From the NCBI GenBank assembly GCA_963746605.1, contig CAVVCH010000051.1:1-64000 (forward strand): a stretch of 64,000 bases of DNA. The letters run 5' to 3'. Both the position numbers and the translations under genes were made by a program. The stretch comes from CAVQSS01 sp963746605 (GTDB lineage Bacteria > Desulfobacterota > RBG-13-43-22). Under the pieces are notes generated by a model, which made no database searches, was not told where the DNA came from, and worked only from the letters and a program-made list of their open reading frames with translations. Positions 16,665-26,134 of the stretch are shown here, one piece after another (positions within the stretch are counted from its first letter, which is position 1; every line of letters begins with the position of its first letter).

Positions 16665-18020
16665 ATGTCTGAATCCACTTCTCCGGCGTCCGGACAACCT
16701 GAAGGGGCCGCCGGTCCTCATCCAAAGGTCTTTTACGGCTGGTGGATCGTGCTGGGGTGCACGGCCATCCTCTTTGTCTCCTCCGGTATCGGTTTTTACG
16801 GTCACGGTGTCATCCTGGATCCGTTGCGGGAACGGTACGGTTGGTCCAAGGGAGTCATCTCCTCCGCGGTCACCCTGTATTTTTTCACCGCCGGAATCAT
16901 GGGCATGTTGATGGGGCGCTTTATCGATCGCTACGGACCCAGACCCGTACTGATCCTCGGCTCGGCGACCATGGGAATCGGTTTACTGCTTTTGAGCCGG
17001 GTAACGCAGCTCTGGCAGTTCTATGCCGTTTATATTCTTATGGCCGTAGGCTGGAGCGGCACCTCTCTGATCCCCGTAGGGACGTTGGTCGCCAACTGGT
17101 TTATCCGCAAACGGGGATTGGCCATGAGCCTGACCATGACCGGGCTGAGCCTGGGGGGGATGGTCCTCGTGCCCCTGGCAGCCTATCTCGTCTTCCATTG
17201 GGGTCTGCGAGTGACCTTGCCGATCCTGGGATCCCTTTATTGTCTGGCAGTCATCCCGACTGCGGTCTGGGTCATTAAGCAGCGTCCCTCGGATGTGGGT
17301 CAGCTCCCGGACGGTTCACCCCCCACCTCCTCAAGGGGGAAGCCGGGCCGACCAACCCGCTATGCCTCTCAGTGGCGGGTCTGGACCCGGGCCGAAGCCC
17401 TGCGGACTACCGCCTTCTGGGCGATCGTCACGGCGTTTATGCTGGCCCTGAGCGGTCAGGTTGCTTTTCTGGTCCATCAGGTGTCGTTTCTGAGCCAGAC
17501 CTTGGGGCCGAAGGGCGCCGCTTTGGCGGTAAGCGTGACGGCCGGCGCCAGCATCATCGGCCGCCTGTTCCTGGGATCGATCGCCGACCGCTCCGACAAG
17601 CGGTTCCTGGCCATGGTCTGTTTTCTTATCCAGGCCGGGGCCGTCCTTTCTATGGCCTATTTCCGTTCCGTGGGGGTCCTCTACCTCGGGACCTTGGGTT
17701 TTGGTCTGACCATGGGCGGGATCGTTATGCTGCAGCCGCTGCTCATCGGCGAGTGCTTCGGGCTGGTCTCTTTCGGCACGATAACGGGTTTGGCCGGGCT
17801 CTTTTCGGTTTCGGGGGCGGCCTTCGGGCCGGTTATCGCCGGTCTGATTTTTGATGCCACCCGGGATTATCGGATCGCCTTTACCATTTTTGCCACGGCC
17901 AGCTTAGTGGCCATGGTGGCGGTCTTATTTGCCCGGCCGCCGGTTCGCCCCTTCGTCTCCGAAACGGAGACCCCTGATGGCCGGTCGAGCTCTGAACCGG
18001 GCAAGGGAAAATTCATGTGA
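16665..18020 (+). CDS. MFS transporter, probably of organic acids
   Basis: A 451-residue major facilitator with twelve predicted helices in two halves. It begins with the FYGWWIVLGC start common in the oxalate/formate and monocarboxylate branch, and the loop 2-3 motif GRFIDRYGPRPV is a clear MFS motif A; a related GSIADRSDKR lies in the second half. A cytoplasmic loop around residues 210-235 separates the halves. Substrate is not determinable, but the branch mostly moves small monocarboxylates. No operon partner is evident. Confidence 0.88.
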   Translation: MSESTSPASGQPEGAAGPHPKVFYGWWIVLGCTAILFVSSGIGFYGHGVILDPLRERYGWSKGVISSAVTLYFFTAGIMGMLMGRFIDRYGPRPVLILGSATMGIGLLLLSRVTQLWQFYAVYILMAVGWSGTSLIPVGTLVANWFIRKRGLAMSLTMTGLSLGGMVLVPLAAYLVFHWGLRVTLPILGSLYCLAVIPTAVWVIKQRPSDVGQLPDGSPPTSSRGKPGRPTRYASQWRVWTRAEALRTTAFWAIVTAFMLALSGQVAFLVHQVSFLSQTLGPKGAALAVSVTAGASIIGRLFLGSIADRSDKRFLAMVCFLIQAGAVLSMAYFRSVGVLYLGTLGFGLTMGGIVMLQPLLIGECFGLVSFGTITGLAGLFSVSGAAFGPVIAGLIFDATRDYRIAFTIFATASLVAMVAVLFARPPVRPFVSETETPDGRSSSEPGKGKFM

Positions 18021-18197
18021 AGGGCCGGGCCGTTCGTATACTTTTTTATTGATTTCTCTATTGGATTCTTGCATTGATAAGAGCGGTTCAGTTGGCGCCT
18101 GTCCTTATTTAAATGAAACGCCGGGGTAGCGGGCGTTGTTCCTTCGGTTTCGCTTTTAATTTTTTTACCGGTCAAACCTTGGAAGTGGAAACCAACC

Positions 18198-19032
18198 ATG
18201 AGTGAGAAAGTCGGTTCTCATCAGGGGATTCTGTCGTGTCGAAGGATTAAGTAAGGATTTCGGTGCACTAAGGGCCGTTAATCAAGTAACCCTTGAGGTT
18301 GAATCCGGCGTTCATTCCATTATCGGGCCTAACGGCGCCGGTAAAACGACGTTATTTAACCTGCTGACCGGATTTCTGAAACCGGACGAAGGAAGGATCT
18401 TCTACCAGGGAAGAGATATCACCCACCTCGAGCCTTTCGCGATTTCGCAGTTGGGCATGGCCCGCTCTTTTCAGATCACCAGCATCTTTCCCGAATTGAC
18501 CGTTCACGAAAATATTCGCTTGGCCCTGGCTCATTTGCCGTTGAATCTCCAATCCCAGATGGTTTTTTATTACTTCCTGCTTCGTTCGGTGATCCTTTCG
18601 GCCCTGATTCTCATCCGGGTGGTCAATTCCCCCTTCGGGAAGACCTTGCAGGCCCAACGGGAAAATCGGAATCGGGCCATGAGCATCGGCTATGATGTCG
18701 ATCGCTTCAAGCTGACCGCTTTTATTATCTCCGCCTTCTTCTCCGGGCTGGCCGGGGGTTTTTATGCCCTCCTGCTGAACTTTGTCCCCTTGAGTTCACT
18801 CCATTGGACCAATTCAGGAGAAGTGGTGGTCATGACCATTACCGGAGGCCTGGGAACACTTTTCGGTCCGGTCTTAGGCGCCGTGGGCGTCATTCTCTTG
18901 CGGGATATCATCAGCAACTACACCGAAAGTTGGACTTTTATTATGGGGATCCTCTTTATGGCCGCCGTCCTGGGATTCAGAAGCGGCCTGATCGGCATCC
19001 TGCGGACGAAGCTTAGACTGACTATTTATTAA
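18198..19032 (+). pseudogene. chimera of LivG N-terminus and LivM C-terminus
   Basis: The first part is a branched-chain amino acid ABC ATPase start (VEGLSKDFGALRAVNQV, Walker A GPNGAGKTTL, Q-loop region SFQITSIFPELTV) that stops before the signature and Walker B. At about 18560 it passes in frame into the last third of a LivM permease (NSPFGKTLQAQREN, then GGLGTLFGPVLGA). No functional ATPase or permease can result. The natural start is ATG 18198 (MSEKVGSHQG), which needs a one-base correction near 18235; the uncorrected frame starts at GTG 18202. Known natural fusions have permease first. An internal deletion across a livG-livM junction or a misjoin explains it. Confidence 0.75.
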
Positions 19033-19141
19033 TAAATGGGCCTAGGGCAGGTAAGTTTCGTTATATGGGTCGGAAGGATAAAGGCTTGATGGTTCTGGTC
19101 AAACCGTTCTTTCAGTTCGAGGATTACAGGGGGAAGAGCGA

Positions 19142-20419
19142 TCATTTCTTTTTTTCCGACTTTTGTTTTTGAGGCGGCCCGAATAGTCGCCACAGGGCGT
19201 CCACGGGCAAGGCCTGTAATCGGGGGCCAAAAGGAATAGGTTCTGCCCCGGTATAAAGGACCAGGCCCCGATGAAATCGTTTCCCCACTTCCTCGGCCAG
19301 AAATTTTAGAGATTTAAAGTCATGGGCATCCACTGTTGCGCTGGCTTTGATTTCGATACCCACCAATCGTCCCTGGGCATCTTCCAGGATGATATCTACC
19401 TCCTGGCCAGTTTGGGTGCGGAAATGAAATAATTGGGGCTGTGTCCGGCTCCATGAAATTTGTTTCCGAAGTTCCATCACCACAAAATTTTCAAGAAGAG
19501 GCCCGATATGGGGAGTATCGACGCTATCATGCTCCGACCTGAATCCTAATAGATGAGCCATCAAACCCGAGTCAGTGAAGAATATTTTAAAGGATTTTAC
19601 CAACCTTTTACTCAGGTTTCCCGACCAGGACGGGAGCGTTTGGATCAAGAAGGTGGTCTCCAACAGACTCAGATACCGTTTAAGTGTCGTTTGGGGAATA
19701 GCGGTACTTCGGGAAAGTTCGGAGAAATTGAGCAGAGAGGTACTTCGAACCGCCAAAAGAGAGAGCAGCCTGGGCAACAGGGTAAGGCCTTCTATCTGGG
19801 CCAGATCGCGCACTTCCCGTTGCAGAATAGTGGTAACATAGGAATTGAACCAGGCCTTGCGGCGGGATTCCCGGGATCGGCCGAGAATCTCCGGGAAACC
19901 TCCCGGCAAAACCATTTTATTCAGGAGATCAGCCCGGGTTGCCGGTTTTCCAGTCCAGGCCGGTAAATTGTCACTGAAAATTCCATCAATAAAGCCTTCC
20001 GATACCCCTTCTTTTTCGCCCTGAGAAAAGGGCCAGAGGGTAAGAATTTCCATCCTTCCCACCAGGGATTGGGAAAGATGGGGAAGAAACAGGACATTGG
20101 CTGATCCGGTGAGCAGAAACCGACCGGGTCGGCGCCGGCGGTCCACTTCGGCCTTTATGGCCAGGAAGAGATCCGGCACCCTTTGGACTTCATCCAGGAC
20201 AACGGAGCCCTCCAGACCGGCCAGAAACCCGGCAGGATCATGACGGGCGGCCGACAACACATTCCCATCATCAAAAGTCAGGTAACGGGCGAGATGTTCT
20301 CCGGAGGCCAACCAGCGAACCAGTGTACTTTTCCCGGTTTGACGAGCCCCGACCAACATGACTACCGGGGTATCGGCTAGAGCTTCCAAAAGAAGAGGGG
20401 TGATGTTTCGTCGAATCAT
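19142..20419 (-). CDS. AAA-type ATPase with DUF4143
   Basis: A 425-residue protein of the large family of prokaryotic ATPases with a C-terminal DUF4143. Walker A is GARQTGKST (residues 24-32), Walker B VVLDEVQR (about 73-80), and a sensor-like LLTGSANVLF follows. The C-terminal domain has a restriction-endonuclease-like core (VDIILEDAQG ... IEIKAS). The genes are frequently mobile and of unknown function. An AT-rich spacer precedes its start. No partner gene is apparent. Confidence 0.88.
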   Translation of the reverse strand: MIRRNITPLLLEALADTPVVMLVGARQTGKSTLVRWLASGEHLARYLTFDDGNVLSAARHDPAGFLAGLEGSVVLDEVQRVPDLFLAIKAEVDRRRRPGRFLLTGSANVLFLPHLSQSLVGRMEILTLWPFSQGEKEGVSEGFIDGIFSDNLPAWTGKPATRADLLNKMVLPGGFPEILGRSRESRRKAWFNSYVTTILQREVRDLAQIEGLTLLPRLLSLLAVRSTSLLNFSELSRSTAIPQTTLKRYLSLLETTFLIQTLPSWSGNLSKRLVKSFKIFFTDSGLMAHLLGFRSEHDSVDTPHIGPLLENFVVMELRKQISWSRTQPQLFHFRTQTGQEVDIILEDAQGRLVGIEIKASATVDAHDFKSLKFLAEEVGKRFHRGLVLYTGAEPIPFGPRLQALPVDALWRLFGPPQKQKSEKKK

Positions 20420-20547
20420 GGTTAAATATTATCCATTTAATGGTTAATTTTCAACCATAAAAAATATCCGTTTTACGGCATTTACAAATTATTTCCTTTA
20501 TTCCCTGATTATCAATATAATACCATCATACCGCTATGGAGGGAAAA

Positions 20548-20832
20548 ATGCCGGCCTACGTCATCGGACATATCACAGTCAAAGACCCTGAAAAGTGGGC
20601 GGAATACCGTGGACAGGTTCCCGCCACCCTTGCGCCGTGGGGGGGCGAGGTCATCCTTCGGGGGCGGCGGATCACCGTCTTGAGCGGCGAGCACCCCTAC
20701 AGCGACACGGTGGTGATTCAATTTCCCGACGCGGCCGCCATCGCCGCATGGTACCGATCGCCGGCCTATCAAGCGCTGATTCCGCTTCGCTCTCAGGCGG
20801 CCGAGATGGTCTTGATCAGCTACGAATCGTAG
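20548..20832 (+). CDS. DUF1330 family protein
   Basis: A 94-residue ferredoxin-like dimeric alpha+beta barrel protein of the DUF1330 family. Recognisable parts are AYVIGHITVKDPEKWAEY at the start and FPDAAAIAAWYRSPAYQAL in the middle, both family hallmarks. GGAGGG precedes the ATG at 20548; the ATG at 20536 lies upstream of that site and is less likely. The next gene, a lipase-like hydrolase, begins ten bases downstream of its stop, so the two are probably cotranscribed. Function unknown. Confidence 0.87.
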   Translation: MPAYVIGHITVKDPEKWAEYRGQVPATLAPWGGEVILRGRRITVLSGEHPYSDTVVIQFPDAAAIAAWYRSPAYQALIPLRSQAAEMVLISYES

Positions 20833-20842
20833 GTGAGGAGGA

Positions 20843-21688
20843 ATGAACCACCGGGAGGGAACTTTTAAAACGGGGCAGGGGACCAACCTTTTTTACCAGG
20901 GCTGGTTGCCGGCAGGGCCGCCTGCCGCCGTATTGCTGATCGTCCACGGATTAGCCGAGCACAGCGGACGATACGGGAATGTGGTCAATCATTTTGTCCC
21001 GCGGGGATATGCTGTGTACGGAATCGATCATCCGGGGCATGGCCGATCGGATGGCCCCAGGGCTTACGTGGAACGGTTTCAGGATTTTTTGGATCCGCTT
21101 CAGGTTTTCCTGGACCGGATACGAGATTGGCAGCCAGGGACTCCGATTTTTCTGGTTGGGCACAGCCTGGGAGGGCTAATCAGCGCGGCGTACCTGCTCG
21201 ATCAGCCGGATGAACCGGCCGGGGCCATTCTTTCCGCTCCGAGCGTCAAAATGCCCGGCTCGGTTTCGACGCCGACCCTCTTGGCCGGTAAAGTGCTTTC
21301 CACCCTTCTGCCGAGGCTGGGGCTGGTCCGGCTGGAGGCGGAAGGGGTAAGCCGGGATCCGGCCGTGGTCCGGGCATACTGCAACGACCCCCTGGTATTC
21401 AGGGGAAAGGTCACGGCTCGGTTAGGAACCGAACTACTCAAGGCCATGAACCGGGTTTTGTCCGAGGCCCGGAAGATCAGACTGCCGCTTTTGATTCTAC
21501 AGGGTGCCGCAGACAGACTGGTGGACCCCACGGGTGCCCAGGTGTTATTTGACCGGGTCGGCTCCCGCGATAAAACCATCAAGATGTACGAGGGCCTTTA
21601 CCACGAAGTTTTCAATGAGCCGGAACATGACCGGGTGTTAGGCGATGTGGAAAAATGGTTAGCCGGGCAACTCGAATCGCGACCGTAG
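20843..21688 (+). CDS. alpha/beta hydrolase, monoacylglycerol lipase-like
   Basis: A 281-residue serine hydrolase. Residues 30-40 hold LLIVHGLAEHSGRY with the oxyanion HG motif, 61-69 is DHPGHGRSD, and the nucleophile is Ser108 in GHSLGG. The Asp (near ADRLVDP) and His (GLYHEVFNE) of the triad are in the expected late positions. The pattern matches bacterial monoacylglycerol lipases (lysophospholipase-like, Hydrolase_4). No signal peptide, so probably cytoplasmic. GGAGG precedes the ATG. Confidence 0.9.
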   Translation: MNHREGTFKTGQGTNLFYQGWLPAGPPAAVLLIVHGLAEHSGRYGNVVNHFVPRGYAVYGIDHPGHGRSDGPRAYVERFQDFLDPLQVFLDRIRDWQPGTPIFLVGHSLGGLISAAYLLDQPDEPAGAILSAPSVKMPGSVSTPTLLAGKVLSTLLPRLGLVRLEAEGVSRDPAVVRAYCNDPLVFRGKVTARLGTELLKAMNRVLSEARKIRLPLLILQGAADRLVDPTGAQVLFDRVGSRDKTIKMYEGLYHEVFNEPEHDRVLGDVEKWLAGQLESRP

Positions 21689-21829
21689 AAAAAAGGTTGT
21701 TCTGGCCGGTCCGGAGTCCCTTTGGAAAATCCTTTCTCCGAAACTTGGTGGCCATACCCGATATGAGGGATACCTACCCAAGAGGACGAAGCCTCACCTT
21801 TGATGACCTCGCAAGAAGTCCCGAACTGC

Positions 21830-21965
21830 CATCCTGAACCCTTCGCCTGTTGTCATCCTGAACGAAGTGAAGGATCTCGTTTTTCAGCTTTGGGTAAACC
21901 CCCTGAAGGATCCGTGAACTAGTAAAGAAACAAGATTCTTCGCATTCGCTCAGAATGACAAACTC
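21830..21965. repeat. intergenic 'GTCATCCTGAACGAAGTGAAGGATC' repeat
   Basis: TGTCATCCTGAACGAAGTGA near 21851 is paired with CATTCGCTCAGAATGACA near 21945, a widely dispersed bacterial intergenic palindrome. The 21689-22002 gap otherwise shows no credible gene. Confidence 0.65.
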
Positions 21966-22002
21966 TCCCTACGGGATTTTCCCGAGTCCGTCAAAGAAGA
22001 AT

Positions 22003-22239
22003 TCACGATCCCTCATCGGTTGCCAACAGCAACATTTCGGCTCCCAGTATGGCTGTTTTTTGCGCCGGGGTAGAAACCGGGTTGTTTTTGAAAATCAGAG
22101 GAAGAAAAATAAACGCCGGCAGTGCCGATAGACGCTGGGAATCGGAATCGGCGGTCCACCCCGGGTTTGCTACCAGGAGGTTGGCTGCTAAAAACCCTAG
22201 TAAAAAAAGGTAGAAAAATTTTCTTTTCAGGCGTTTCAT
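22003..22239 (-). CDS. small exported protein of unknown function
   Basis: A 78-residue protein from ATG 22239 with a classical signal peptide (MKRLKRKFFYLFLLGFLAAN, cleavage near GWTA) and a short hydrophobic mature part (ALPAFIFLPLIFKNNP). I do not recognise the family. It follows another small exported protein on the same strand with a gap of about 57 bases, so they may form an operon. Confidence 0.5.
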   Translation of the reverse strand: MKRLKRKFFYLFLLGFLAANLLVANPGWTADSDSQRLSALPAFIFLPLIFKNNPVSTPAQKTAILGAEMLLLATDEGS

Positions 22240-22296
22240 GGCCCCAGCACCAATCCGGTTATTTTGCGGCAATCGGCCGCTTGACAACCAATCGGA

Positions 22297-22635
22297 TTAT
22301 CGATCTGAATTGATATCAAAAAAAATGGTAACGGTTTTTCCCAGGGCCATCGCGGTATTCAGCAACACCAGGTACCGGTTGGCATTCGCCGTAGTGGTAG
22401 CCGTGGTACCAATCTCAATGGCGAAAGATGAAAGACCTCCCGGGGGGGTTGCACATGAAACCACAACGCGAGGTACCCCTGGAATGGAATTGCTATCCTG
22501 TTCCAACGAGGCCACAGTGTTGACAATGCATGGAAAAATATCCACGGTCACGGCGCCCAGTGTTCCGACCAAGGGAAGCGATAGAAGGGTAAAGATAAAA
22601 AGCAGGGTCCCCGATAAAAATAAGTTTTTCTTCAT
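22297..22635 (-). CDS. exported protein of unknown function
   Basis: A 112-residue protein with a clear signal peptide (residues 1-28, MKKNLFLSGTLLFIFTLLSL, cleavage after LGA). The mature part is polar, with two cysteines (FPCIV and VSCAT) that could form a disulfide, and a Thr-rich stretch (TTATTTANAN). No family recognised. AAAGGAG precedes the start. Confidence 0.6.
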   Translation of the reverse strand: MKKNLFLSGTLLFIFTLLSLPLVGTLGAVTVDIFPCIVNTVASLEQDSNSIPGVPRVVVSCATPPGGLSSFAIEIGTTATTTANANRYLVLLNTAMALGKTVTIFFDINSDR

Positions 22636-22676
22636 AGTCCGGTTTCTCCTTTCGTTAAAGCAACTAAACTCCTGGT

Positions 22677-23618
22677 CTAATTCACCCGCCCCCCGCTTTC
22701 CAGGAACTTCACAGCGGAATCGGCGGCCGTGGCCCCGTCCCCGGCGGCGGTGACGATCTGCCGCAACGTCTTAACCACCACATCCCCGGCGGCAAAAATT
22801 CCGGGGATGGAAGTTTCCAGACGAGGGTTGACCTTGATGAAACCCTCTTCATCCAGGTCCAGCAGTCCGTCGAATAATTCGGAGTTGGGTTTCATGCCGA
22901 TGCCGACAAATATCCCGTCCGTTTCAAAGACCTGCTGTTTTCCCGTTTCCTTGTCCTTGAGTTGAAGGGAACGGACCTGTTCCCCTTCGCCCTGAACACC
23001 CTCCACCTCCCGGTTCAGGAGGATCCGTATTTTGGGATTGGTCGCGGCCGCTTCCTGGACGGACTGTTCGGCCCGGAGCTTGGTTCCCTTGTAAATAACG
23101 GTCACCTCTTCGGCGTAGCGGGAGACGTACAAGGCGGCATGCAGGGCCGAATTCCCGCCGCCGATTACGCTGGCCTTGGCTTTTTTCATGGCCTGGAAGA
23201 CCGGGGCGTCGCAATGGGCGCAATAGTAGATGCCCCGGCCCCGGTATTCCTTTTCTCCGGGGACATCCATATTGATAGGAGAGGAGCCGGTGGCGATGAT
23301 CAGCGACCGACCGGTGTATTCCCGCTCGTCGGTGGAGACCCGGATCCCCTCTCCTGCCCGGGTAATTCGAAGGGCGTTCTTCAGGACCCTTTCCACTCCC
23401 AAGACATCCACCTGCCGGATCATGCTCATCATGAGCATGGCCCCGGAAACCCCGTCGGGGAAACCCGGGTAATTGCCCACATGTTCATAATTCACCGGAT
23501 TACCGCCGGGGTTTTCCCCCAGGATGAGGGTCTTCACCCTGGCCCGGCCGGCATAAAGTCCGGCTGTCAACCCTGCCGGCCCGGATCCCAGAATAATCAG
23601 GTCATAATCCTTGTCCAT
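22677..23618 (-). CDS. trxB: thioredoxin reductase-like FAD/NAD(P)H oxidoreductase
   Basis: A 313-residue flavoprotein with the thioredoxin reductase layout. The FAD dinucleotide-binding motif is LGSGPAGLTAG (residues 10-20), the redox-active Cys133-x-x-Cys136 is YYCAHCDAP, the NAD(P)H-binding motif is VIGGGNSALHAALY, and the late FAD motif is GIFAAGDV. The active-site sequence CAHC followed by Asp-Ala differs from the usual CATCDG, so a paralogue reducing another partner, such as a ferredoxin-linked or small glutaredoxin-like protein, is possible. Monocistronic, with an 'AAGGAGC' site at the start. Confidence 0.85.
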   Translation of the reverse strand: MDKDYDLIILGSGPAGLTAGLYAGRARVKTLILGENPGGNPVNYEHVGNYPGFPDGVSGAMLMMSMIRQVDVLGVERVLKNALRITRAGEGIRVSTDEREYTGRSLIIATGSSPINMDVPGEKEYRGRGIYYCAHCDAPVFQAMKKAKASVIGGGNSALHAALYVSRYAEEVTVIYKGTKLRAEQSVQEAAATNPKIRILLNREVEGVQGEGEQVRSLQLKDKETGKQQVFETDGIFVGIGMKPNSELFDGLLDLDEEGFIKVNPRLETSIPGIFAAGDVVVKTLRQIVTAAGDGATAADSAVKFLESGGRVN

Positions 23619-23825
23619 AGGGTGCTCCTTCGATTAATCTCTAATGGGGATCAATTCGCCTACGCCTTCCTGTTTTCGACGATAAAAGTAGTTTAATTAT
23701 GGTCCTCCCCCTGAAAAAGTCAATCCCCAATTGTGGCCCTGGGGAGGGGACGCGAAATACCGAACACCTTATAATTCTTGCTAATAAGATAATAATCATG
23801 GTAAAGATTTGAACGAGAAAAAAGA

Positions 23826-23859
23826 TTGACACTTTCGCCTATTCCGATTTAGTTATAAA
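23826..23859 (+). promoter_or_regulatory. putative promoter of the methylmalonyl-CoA mutase operon
   Basis: A perfect TTGACA (23826-23831) lies upstream of AT-rich TAGTTATAAAAT; the best-spaced -10 is TAGTTA (18-base spacer), while TATAAA is 22 bases away. It is about 55 bases before the mutase start. The -35 is strong, the -10 uncertain. Confidence 0.4.
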
Positions 23860-23913
23860 ATAGCTTTTTGAGATTCCGTGGAAGGACCGAAGCTGGATAA
23901 AAGAGAGGTGGTT

Positions 23914-25599
23914 ATGTCCAAAATGTTTAAAGACGATCAGATTCAAAAATCTGAACAGGGGAAGGTCGCCTGGCAAAAAGAGTTGGACCAGCGTCTGGCC
24001 AAGCACCCGGAATGGAAAAAAAGATTCTCCACCGTCTCGGACCTGGAAATCAAGAATATCTACACCCCGGAAGATATCAAAGACCTGGATTTTGAACAGG
24101 ACCTGGGCTATCCCTGTTTTTATCCGTACACCCGGGGCGTTCAGTTGTCCATGTACCGGGGGCGTCTTTGGACCATGCGCATGTTTGCCGGGCTGGGTTC
24201 GGCGGAAGACACCAACCGGCGGTTTCATTATCTGGTGGAACAGGGGCAGACCGGGTTGAGCGTGGCCTTTGACATGCCCACCCTGATGGGCTACGACACC
24301 GATTCCCCCAAGGCCCGGGGCGAGATGGGTAAATGCGGGGTAGCCATCGACACCCTGAAGGACATGGAAATCCTGTTTGACGGACTGCCCATTGACCGCA
24401 TCACCACTTCCATGACCATCAATCCTCCGGCCTCGATTGTCTGGGCCATGTACATCGCCATGGCCGAGAACCGCGGAATCCACCGCAGCAAGATCGGCGG
24501 GACCATTCAGAACGATATGCTCAAGGAGTTTGCGGCGCAGAAGACCTTCATGTGTCCCATTCGTCCCTCCCTGCGACTGGTGACCGACACGGTGGAATTC
24601 GGGACCAAAGAAGTCCCCCGCTGGAATACCATCAGCATCAGCGGGTACCACATCCGGGAAGCAGGGGCCACGGCGGTTCAAGAGTTAGCCTTTACCCTGG
24701 CCGATGGACTGGCCTACGTGGAAGATGCCATCAAGCGGGGCTTGCAGGTGGATGATTTCGCCCCCCGGCTGTCTTTCTTCTTTGACGCCCATATCGATTT
24801 TTTTGAAGAGATCGCCAAATTTCGGGCGGCCCGGCGGATGTGGGCCCGTTTCATGAAGGATCGTTTCAAGGCCCAGAACTGGCGATCCCTGTGGCTCCGA
24901 TTTCACACCCAGACGGCGGGTTGTTCCCTGACCGCCCAACAGCCCTATAATAACGTGATACGCACCACCATCGAGGGACTCTCGGCCGTCTTGGGCGGCA
25001 CCCAGTCCCTGCACACCAATTCCCTGGATGAAGTCTTGGCCCTGCCCACCGAACAGGCGGCCACCATCGCCCTGCGCACCCAGCAGATCATCGCCGAGGA
25101 ATCCGGTGTGATCAACACCATCGATCCCCTGGCCGGCTCCTATTTCATCGAGGCCCTGACCAACGAGATGGAGGAAAAGGCTCTGGAGTACATCCATAAG
25201 ATTGATGAAATGGGTGGTATGGTCGAGGCCCTGGACCGACACTTTCCACAAATGGAGATCGCCGAATCGGCTTACCAGTTTCAGCGCCAGTTGGACCGCC
25301 AGGAAAAGATTATGGTGGGGGTCAACCAATATGTGACCCAGGATATTCTGAAGCCGGAAGTACTCCGGATCGACCCGGCCCTGGAAGAGACCCAGATCGC
25401 CCGGACCAACGAGATCAAAAACAGCCGGAATAACGTCCGGGTCCGGGAATGTCTGGCTAAGCTGGGGGAGGACTGCGTGAACAACCGCAATGTCATGGAG
25501 ACGTTGATTGAGGCGGTCAAGGAACACGCCACCCTCCAGGAATGCTGCGACGTTTACCGCCAGGCGTTCGGGACGTATCGAGACCCGGGGATATTTTAA
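23914..25599 (+). CDS. methylmalonyl-CoA mutase large (catalytic) subunit
   Basis: A 561-residue TIM-barrel substrate-binding subunit of a B12-dependent acyl-CoA mutase, which interconverts methylmalonyl-CoA and succinyl-CoA. Conserved stretches include FAGLGSAEDTNRRFHYLVEQ, GLSVAFDMPTLMGYDTDSP, TIQNDMLKEF, SISGYHIREAGA and GGTQSLHTNSLDE. The tyrosine in SMYRGR (Tyr89 of the Propionibacterium enzyme) and the arginine in PSLR (Arg207 there) are kept, which favours methylmalonyl-CoA over isobutyryl- or hydroxyisobutyryl-CoA; this comparison is from memory. It lacks its own B12 domain, supplied by the next gene. GAGAGGTGG precedes ATG 23914. Confidence 0.93.
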   Translation: MSKMFKDDQIQKSEQGKVAWQKELDQRLAKHPEWKKRFSTVSDLEIKNIYTPEDIKDLDFEQDLGYPCFYPYTRGVQLSMYRGRLWTMRMFAGLGSAEDTNRRFHYLVEQGQTGLSVAFDMPTLMGYDTDSPKARGEMGKCGVAIDTLKDMEILFDGLPIDRITTSMTINPPASIVWAMYIAMAENRGIHRSKIGGTIQNDMLKEFAAQKTFMCPIRPSLRLVTDTVEFGTKEVPRWNTISISGYHIREAGATAVQELAFTLADGLAYVEDAIKRGLQVDDFAPRLSFFFDAHIDFFEEIAKFRAARRMWARFMKDRFKAQNWRSLWLRFHTQTAGCSLTAQQPYNNVIRTTIEGLSAVLGGTQSLHTNSLDEVLALPTEQAATIALRTQQIIAEESGVINTIDPLAGSYFIEALTNEMEEKALEYIHKIDEMGGMVEALDRHFPQMEIAESAYQFQRQLDRQEKIMVGVNQYVTQDILKPEVLRIDPALEETQIARTNEIKNSRNNVRVRECLAKLGEDCVNNRNVMETLIEAVKEHATLQECCDVYRQAFGTYRDPGIF

Positions 25600-25604
25600 A
25601 AAAC

Positions 25605-25693
25605 AAATCCGAAATTCGAAGCACGAAATCCGAAACAATAAACTTGGTCATTTGAATTTGTTTCGAATTTCGGATTTCGAGTTTCGAATTTAA
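25605..25693. repeat. 'CGAAATCCGAAAC' dispersed inverted repeat, copy 1
   Basis: AATTCGAAGCACGAAATCCG on the left and TTCGAATTTCGGATTTCGAG on the right form a long imperfect inverted repeat between the two mutase subunit genes. A closely similar element is at 53047 and a tandem version at 38763. It adds about 90 noncoding bases inside what should be one operon. Confidence 0.85.
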
Positions 25694-25729
25694 GCTCAGA
25701 AGAGGGTTGAGCTTTTTTGGGGAGGGACT

Positions 25730-26134
25730 ATGGCAGGGGAGAGAAAATTGCGTGTCTTAGTCGGGAAACCGGGGTTGGACGGCCACGACCGCGGGTCCCG
25801 AATCATCGCCCGGACCTTCCGGGACGCCGGGTTTGAGGTGGTCTACACCGGGCTGCACCAGACCCCCGAGGAGATCGTCCTGGCGGCCATTCAGGAGGAC
25901 GTGGATCTGATCGGCCTGTCCAGTCTGGCCGGGGCGCACCTGTACCTCTTTGAGCGGGTCGCCGAACTGCTCAAGGAAAAGGGGGCCGAAGATATCGCCC
26001 TGATCGGGGGAGGGATCTTCCCGGAAGAGGATGTCCCGAAATTGAAGGCCATCGGCTACAAGGAAATTTTTGTTCCCGGCGAGACCCTGGACCACATCGT
26101 GGACTGGGTCCGCGCCCATGTCAAACCCCGATGA
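25730..26134 (+). CDS. methylmalonyl-CoA mutase small subunit (B12-binding)
   Basis: A 134-residue cobalamin-binding domain. The base-off/His-on signature D-x-H-x-x-G is at residues 17-22 (GLDGHDRG), with SSLAG and IGGGIFPEEDV completing the corrin and nucleotide-tail pocket. It pairs with the catalytic subunit encoded just upstream, as in split mutases of many anaerobes. GGAGG precedes the ATG. Its stop overlaps the MeaB start (ATGA). Confidence 0.94.
   Translation: MAGERKLRVLVGKPGLDGHDRGSRIIARTFRDAGFEVVYTGLHQTPEEIVLAAIQEDVDLIGLSSLAGAHLYLFERVAELLKEKGAEDIALIGGGIFPEEDVPKLKAIGYKEIFVPGETLDHIVDWVRAHVKPR

Noticed and set aside
18198..19032. A natural bifunctional ATPase-permease
   Set aside because: The ATPase part lacks the signature and Walker B, and the permease part lacks its first two thirds, so neither activity is possible.
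24685..25638. 317-residue minus-strand frame within the mutase large subunit
   Set aside because: Antisense shadow; it also begins inside a dispersed repeat.
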